DNA of 64,000 bases from Antilocapra americana. Lineage: Eukaryota; Chordata; Mammalia; Artiodactyla; Antilocapridae. The translations under genes and the position numbers were made by a program. Positions 58,080 to 64,000 of this stretch are shown here, one piece after another. Under the pieces are notes generated by a model. The model saw only the letters and a list, made by a program, of their open reading frames with translations, was not told where the DNA came from and did no database searches. The number at the start of each line of letters is the position of its first letter. The first letter of the stretch is position 1. The stretch covers positions 3,321,126 to 3,385,125 of the forward strand of contig ML661900.1 of NCBI GenBank assembly GCA_007570785.1. The letters run 5' to 3'.

Positions 58080-60365
58080 ATCCGCACATCTGTGCAGGAG
58101 GGAGGACTTTTACAATATTCCACTTCCTGCTGACAGGTCAAACTGAACTCTGATAGCTGATGTTCCTCTTATTTGCATCTAGAAATACTGCTCAAGGGAA
58201 ATGCTAGGACCAAATGAGTCAGGGCAAACCAATTCCATGCCCACATTCTCAGACCTCTGGTGTGGGAGCACAGCAGAGAAAGACAATCTCAGGAAGGATA
58301 CAACCTTGCCAACTCCAGGAAGGATACAACCCACATAATAGGACTATTGCCCACAATATTAGTGTCTGGTCTCAAACCAGACGTACTTTTCAATATCTTA
58401 ACAAGTAAGTTACAAATGAGTGGTATTCTTTTCCTCATTCTTCAGGACTATGGATAGAAATGCTTCCCTTTATCCCATGGAAATGGTTGCCAGGAACTGA
58501 TCACTAGCCAACTCTCCCCAAACTAGCCTTCTGCCAACCTGCTATTTCTAGGTTTCTGGGTGGAGAGAGGAGCTATCCATCCATAGACTCTCTTCCTTCA
58601 TCCCCTGGCCCCTTACCCCCTCCTGACTCATGTCCTTGTTTCCTCTTGCCTTGCTTGATGCACCCGCTCTTTCTGTAGCACACTACACTCTTGCTATTTT
58701 CCATTTGAATCACTCTGGCCAGGCAACAGGATCACGGAGGTTCCCTTTGGCCAAGAGAATCCCTCAGACTCCTCAGTGGAAGTTCGAGGCTACTCACAGT
58801 CTGACACGAGCTTCCCTTTGTCATGCTGACTCCTCCATGAAAGTCTAGCCACATGGACCTGCCTTGGGTGGCTACAGGGTCTTTCCTGTCTCCTGTCTCT
58901 AGGGCTTTGCTCATGTCACTGTCCTGGTTCATTCTGCCTCTCCTAGCTGCTCACCTTTCCCCCAAATGCACTTGCTTCACTCATCTCCTCTCTCTGTCTT
59001 TGAGACCATTTCCTCTTCCAAGCAGACTTTCCTGATCCTTTCCTTCTTGGTACTCATCCTACAGGGCACAGATAAGTTGCCACAGGCTCCAAGAAGTCTC
59101 TCCAGCCATCTCATTCTGTGCTCCCTCTCTGATATTCCAGGTTTGGTAGCTCTCTTCCCAGTGCTGATCGTAAGTCAAAGGTGAACAAAGTTAAAGCGGC
59201 GAGGACAGATTTTAACCAATAATATTGGGGAGAAGAGTTGCATGAACTGAGCTCAACTGCAATTTGTACAGAAATGACTAGACATCTTAAAGGGAGAGTG
59301 AGAGAGTAAGAAGGGCTCATAAGAGTCAGCAAGGTGAAAAGTTGCAAAAGGTTGGTCCATAAGAAACCCATTGGGGTTTGCTAATGGGTTCTTATCCAAG
59401 GTAGGCTCCTGCCCTGCCACGGAGGCTGGAAGATAGGAGGCTGACCCTATCTTCAGGTGTTAGTTGGAACAAAAAGTAAATTCTTTCAGCAGCCTTGAGT
59501 ATTTTCAGGTAGACACTTTCAGTGGGGCTGGGATGATCCTAGGGATGTGGACTTGAGATGTGAGAAACTATGTTAGTGTTTTGCTCAAATCTACAGGCTA
59601 AGACTGAGATCTACTTGAGAAAGGGCTCAGAGGAGCCTGGCTAAAGTTCGGTCAAGGAGAGACTGTGTGTCACCTCCCTTCATCATCCTCTCCTCCTTAG
59701 CCTTGTTTCAGTGAAGGCACCCCGTCCAACCAGGGCCCCCTGCCTTAGCTTGGACCATTTGGTAAGAGGCTAGCCTTTCTCCAAAACCACCCAATCCTGG
59801 TTTCGTGATTCTATTCCTTCTGGAGTTCAGTCTTTCTCTCTTTCCTTCTCTCCCTTTCTTTCTCACTTTGCTCAGTACCCTGATCTTGGCAGAGGGAGGG
59901 ATAGTGACAGGATGAAGCCACACTTTAGAAGGTAGACCCTGTGAGGCTTCGGGCTGACTGAAGTCAGCCAGGAATGCCAGTGCCTGGGGCCAGATTGCTC
60001 AGAACCACTTCCAGGCCACCTGAGCTAACTGGGGATTCCCCTTCTGGAAAGCTAGGAAAAACACAACTGTCCCTAAAGCCATCAGCATGGGTCTCCTCCC
60101 TTCCTGGGATGTAAGCTTGGCAGGTTATCCCCTGCAGCTATGAGGGTGTAATTTGGAAAGAAACAAAGGCTCCCAGGTGGTTTTCTTTTTAAAGGGCTAC
60201 TTTTCCTCATCCTTCTATAATGATCATATTGATCCCCCAAGGACAAGAGTGCTATAGGCTGTGGGTTTCTTAACACAGAATGAACTTTGTCACACGTCCA
60301 CTATAAACAAAGCAACCAACAAGTAAGTTCATCCCACCTGGACAGACTCACAGAGCAAAAGTTGA
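58080..60365. other. Intergenic stretch, no gene recognised
   Basis: 58295-58335 holds a short direct repeat (aggatacaac twice). 58620-59130 is L2-like C/T-rich text with low certainty. 59800-59870 is a pyrimidine-rich run. No exon recognised. Confidence 0.5.
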
Positions 60366-60369
60366 TAAC

Positions 60370-60475
60370 TAGTCTCATGGACTAGTGGGTTTAAGTCTCA
60401 GTCCCACTTCTTACTAGATGTATTAACTCATTTAGGTTATTATTCATTTCTGAGCTGCTGAAAGGTGGTGAAAGG
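60370..60475 (+). repeat. MIR SINE, forward
   Basis: MIR text: tggactagtgggtttaagtc, ccacttcttactagatgt. Confidence 0.45.
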
Positions 60476-61124
60476 ACCTGCCTCAACACCTCAGATGTAG
60501 AGTCAGCTTCATGAGATGTACCTGGTGGGGCCCCATCCTTGGTTTCATGCTTTGACACTGCCATCTTGAAATTCTTACTAATTTTTGAGCAAGGGACACC
60601 ACATTTCATTTTGCACTCGTATCCACATTTTACGTAACCCAGCCTGTCCTGGGGGTTGTTGCGAACTTTAAATGAGACCTCTTGAGATGGCTTAGCCCAA
60701 GGCCTGGCCAGAAGCAAGTGTTCGTGAGTGTTAGGGAGGGACAGGCCTGCCCGGGGTCCCTGGGTGCCTGTTTGCTCAGAGGAAGTTGGTGGCGGTCAGG
60801 CAAGACCTGGGGAGAGAGGATGGGCTTGGATATCAGGAGGCCTGGAATCTGACTCTGATTTGCCAAATTTCTTGCTCTTTCCAGGCCTGAGCTGCTATCT
60901 GAAAAATAGTGCCCAACTCCCTCCAAAGTCGAGCTCTCAGAAGCCTATGGTGGTGATGATGTGGGTGCTGAGACCCTTTCTGGCCTCCTCTGCACAATGT
61001 CTCCAACTGCCTTTGGAGAAAACGGTATGGGGTGGGAAGGGGATAGAGGCAGGAGCCAGAGGAGAGGCCCGGTCCTCAGGTGGGCCAAGAGAAATCCCAT
61101 CCCAAAGAACTCCAGCAAGAAGAC

Positions 61125-61220
61125 CCCTGGCCTAGGTCAAGGGACCTGGCTTCCAGCTCCATTTCTGTCACTTACATGCTGGAAGACAGGTCATTGGCCT
61201 TCAGTTTCCTCTCTGATACT
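61125..61220 (+). repeat. MIR SINE, forward, partial
   Basis: gacctggcttccagctccat, cacttacatgctgg, cagtttcctctctgat. Confidence 0.45.
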
Positions 61221-61317
61221 CACAGTGGGATTAATGCTTCCATCACTAGCAACGGCTTCCTTTGTGTTGGGTGGACACTGTTTCTGCGACATGCCCTTTG
61301 TGAGTGATTCAGAGGCC

Positions 61318-61456
61318 ATATAGTGTAATGATACTACCAGCAAGTCAGGGGACAGAGAGTCTGGTTCAAATCCTGGTCCCACCGGTTATGGAACCTGGAA
61401 CAAATTACCTAATATCTCCAAGCCTCAAGGTCGTCATCTGTGAAACAGGATAACTT
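61318..61456 (+). repeat. MIR SINE, forward
   Basis: Good MIR: atagtgtaatgatact, ctggttcaaatcctggtccc, acaaattacctaat and gtcatctgtgaaacagg in order. Confidence 0.8.
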
Positions 61457-61706
61457 TTATTTATTTGGCTGCATTGGATCTTAGTTGCAGCATTCAAGAT
61501 CTTCGCTGCGTCCTGCAGGATCTTCCATTGCAGCTCACAGACTCTCTAGCTGTGGCACGAGGGCTCAGTATTTGCAGTGTGTAGACTTAGTTGCTCTGTG
61601 GCATGTGGAATCTTAGGGAATCTTAGGTCCCTAACCAGGGATCAAATCCACATCCCCTGCATTGCAAGATGGATTCTTAATCATTGGACCACCAGAGAAG
61701 TCCCAG
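61457..61706 (-). repeat. CHR-type long SINE, reverse
   Basis: ttatttatttggctgcattgg to ccaccagagaagtcc, abutting the MIR. Same type as 23349-23613. Confidence 0.82.
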
Positions 61707-62840
61707 ACACAGGGATAATTTTAACAATAGTAACTCCTTCCTAGAATTGCTGTGGCACACTGGCAGTCCTGTGTGTGAAGGTGGCTCCAAGTTAGAGCCC
61801 CGTATGTTAGCTATGATGAGGATGATTCTGAACATGAAGGTTAAGCCCCACATTCTTCCCCATATATGTGGTTCCATGATGATGAATAGGAGACAAAACA
61901 TCTAGCGGCAGGTAAATGTCTCCTGAGCGGGTAAGAACAGGAAAGCAGTTAGTGGGGAAGGAAGTGGAGTGTGTGTGCATTTGTAGACGGGTAGGAGCTG
62001 TCTGTGAGCTCTGTGCTGGAGGAAGAGGAGGCCAGGCAAGGATGACCACCTCTCTGGTCTGCAGTGTTTCCTCTGTCAGACAAAGGCCTGAAAGAGAAAG
62101 TCTCCAAAGGGTCTTGCAGCTTTTTGGTTCTCGAGTTCTAGAAGGAAAGAAGGGACACTTGACTAAGCAAAACTGTAAGATAATAAAGCCTGCTTTGTGA
62201 TCTGCTCCCAGGCCCCAGCCCCCCTGCCTGGTTCCTTCTTGCTCTTTCTTTCAGCTTTTGTTTTCAGGGTGGGAGCTGCTGTCCCTGTATTGTGAGTGGC
62301 CACCTGTTCTGTGCTTTCTCAAGGATTTCCGTACAGTAAGCCTATCTTTCAGGGGAATTGTGAGTAGAGTTTAAGGTGGGGGAGATCTGGGGAGAAGGAA
62401 TCCAGAGAGAGTTCTCTGTGCTTCCACAATCTTCCCAGGAGGAGGGTCATCGCTGGGGGTAGTTTTATGGAATATATGGAGCTCTGGAGCTCAAGCTGCG
62501 ATTCCCTGTAAGGGTAGAGAGTGCTCTAAAGCCCAGAAAAGGAGGGCCCCCAGATCTCCTGTGTCCTGTAGTCTGGGACATGGAGAAGGGGACCGTGGGA
62601 GTATCTGGGAAGCAGATACCCAAGGCAGGGTCAGATCAATGGCACCTTGTGGCTGTGCCAGGGGAAAAGGATTTTTGCTTCTCTCACTCTTGTGCTGTCT
62701 CTCAAGGCTGGCTGTGACCAGGAGACCCGCATGGAGGGGTCTTGAAAACATTCCTTGATTTTCTAGCTCCAGAGAAGTGAAGCTGATGATAGATGGAACC
62801 ACACTCATGTGGGTCTTCAACCACAGTAGAAGCAGCAAAA
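61707..62840. other. Intergenic stretch, no gene recognised
   Basis: Moderately GC-rich DNA. An AATAAA lies at 62182-62187, but no exon or coding frame could be tied to it. No repeat family recognised. Confidence 0.5.
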
Positions 62841-62844
62841 CCTA

Positions 62845-62940
62845 TGGAGCCTGGCAGACCTGCAGTGAATGCCAGCTCTGATTTATCCTGTGACCAGAAG
62901 CAATCAGTTTCCTTGGGGATTGAAGGAATCTAACACTACC
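62845..62940 (+). repeat. MIR SINE, forward, partial
   Basis: gagcctggcagacctgcagt, gccagctctgatttatcc, cctgtgaccag and cagtttccttggg. Confidence 0.45.
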
Positions 62941-62954
62941 CACCTCATCACGTG

Positions 62955-63183
62955 CATGTGTGCTAAGTCACTTCGGTCATGTCTGACTCTTTGTGACCCT
63001 GTGGACTGTAGCCCACCAGGCTCCCCTGTCCATGGGATTCTCCAGGCAAGAATACTGGAGTGGGTTGCCATGCCCTTCTCTAGGAGATGAGAGGGATTTC
63101 CCAATGCAGGGATTGAACGTGCCTCTCTTGTGTTCTGCACTGACAGGCAGGTTCTTTACCACCAGAGCCCCCTGGGAGGCCCA
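62955..63183 (-). repeat. Bov-tA SINE
   Basis: Reverse, nearly complete: gctaagtcacttcggtcatg to ccccctgggaggcccac. Confidence 0.92.
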
Positions 63184-63849
63184 CCCACATCACATTGCTG
63201 TAAAGACCTTAATAGGCTAATAACAGGGCCTTAGCATATGATGGAGACTAAAGAATACCGGTTTATGACCCTGCTACCTGACATTCCATGAGAGATCAAC
63301 TACTCACCCTACTGCCCCCTCAACACCTCCCCTCCTTCCCACTCCCGCCCACGGCCCCCACAACACCCCCTTCCCTAATAAGGTCTCAAACAATTGGTTT
63401 TTCTGGGTTGTAGGAGGAATTTCTCTTGGCCCAAGAGATTAACAGTCTAGACCTAGGATTCCAGTCCAGAGCCGCCCCCTCCTGGCTGCCTGAGCCATTG
63501 AGTTAATTGATTTGCTTGCTTCTAGTTGGGTGCTGAAAGTCTGGCCAGGCCCCCAGAGGTTGAGGAGGGAGGACAACCAGCCAAGAGCACCTTTTTCAGT
63601 ACACTACAGAAGGGTACCTACCATATACCGCCTCCCTGTCCTGAGACCGTGCCCAGCTACACAGACATCATCTGTACACAAACTCTTCACTCAGACCACA
63701 TTTTCTGAGCCTCCATCCCCACAGAAGCGACACACAGAACAAGTATACCTGGAAATGCACACATACACACAGATAGACTTCCCCTCCACACCCAGAGGCA
63801 GGCAGGCAGCGCCAACGTGTAAGGCACAGTGTACCCAGAGCCTCCCAAT
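63184..63849. other. Intergenic stretch, no gene recognised
   Basis: Includes a C-rich run (63300-63375) and a homeodomain-type ttaattgattt at about 63503-63513. No exon recognised. Confidence 0.5.
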
Positions 63850-63867
63850 ATAAAGCCATAATGATAA

Positions 63868-64000
63868 GTGTCATATTTACCACATGTTGAACTATGTGCC
63901 AGATACTGTTCTAAGCCTTTTCCAGAGAATAATTCTTACAACAGTAGAGATAGATACTATTTTTACCCACCTCCTCCATTTTACAGATGAGGAAACTGAA
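63868..64000 (-). repeat. MIR SINE, reverse, cut by window end
   Basis: Reversed MIR: aactatgtgccagatactgt, then ccattttacagatgaggaaa at the right edge. Confidence 0.75.

Noticed and set aside
60728..61323. Two open frames of 120-135 codons
   Set aside because: They overlap MIR-like sequence and GC-rich intergenic DNA; no domain and no splice context.
54230..64000. Search for ISL2 or a TYRO3-like pseudogene, expected near ETFA from human gene order
   Set aside because: No LIM-domain, homeodomain or kinase-like coding sequence was recognised; ISL2 is probably beyond the right edge.

Overview
The window is vertebrate nuclear DNA from a bovid ruminant (cattle-like). Evidence: an intron-rich gene with GT-AG splice sites, a CpG-island promoter, and ruminant-restricted repeats (Bov-tA and BOV-A2 SINEs, CHR-2-type SINEs, BovB LINEs, a bovine-type L1 and a bovine-type mariner). 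No bacterial, phage or plasmid feature is present.

The one protein-coding gene I can support is ETFA, the alpha subunit of mitochondrial electron transfer flavoprotein, on the minus strand. Exons 1-9 lie between 29245 (start codon) and 5634 and encode residues 1-272 without a break. The last about 61 residues (much of the FAD-binding domain) must lie beyond the left edge, because the exon-9 donor is intact and no further exon is visible in 1-5633. All splice phases agree and the joined frame is intact, so the gene looks functional. Its promoter is a TATA-less CpG island (about 28680-29640).

Layout. 1-5633 is ETFA intron 9, mostly L1 relics. 5634-29245 is ETFA with nine exons; the introns carry L2 LINEs, Bov-tA/BOV-A2/CHR-2 SINEs, a Tigger-like relic, and an ancient repeat split by a BovB and an L1 tail. 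29246-36300 is upstream flank: a BovB tail at the edge of the CpG island, a cluster of L2 copies, an old ERVL remnant, and a mariner with a SINE nested inside it. 36688-40135 is a nearly full-length BovB with an 11-bp target-site duplication (one mismatch). 42031-45643 is a young 5'-truncated bovine L1 bounded by a perfect 15-bp target-site duplication. 52697-53923 is a second young L1 in the opposite orientation. 54230-64000 is intergenic, with old L1, MIR, CHR-type and unassigned repeats and a few non-repetitive islands.

In human the next gene on this side of ETFA is ISL2. I found no LIM or homeodomain exon here, so ISL2 presumably lies beyond the right edge. Two non-repetitive blocks deserve a look: 57240-57620 (clustered TAAT/GGATTA-type homeodomain motifs and a MEF2-like site) and 51430-54230 (looks like a 3' untranslated region on the minus strand, split by the L1).

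I did not find an undescribed biological system. The more interesting items are the young L1 pair in inverted orientation, an extreme C/G homopolymer inside one of them, a weak-looking exon-8 acceptor in ETFA, and the two candidate functional non-coding blocks. Repeat family names come from recognising the sequences, not from a database search, and repeat boundaries are approximate unless a target-site duplication is given.
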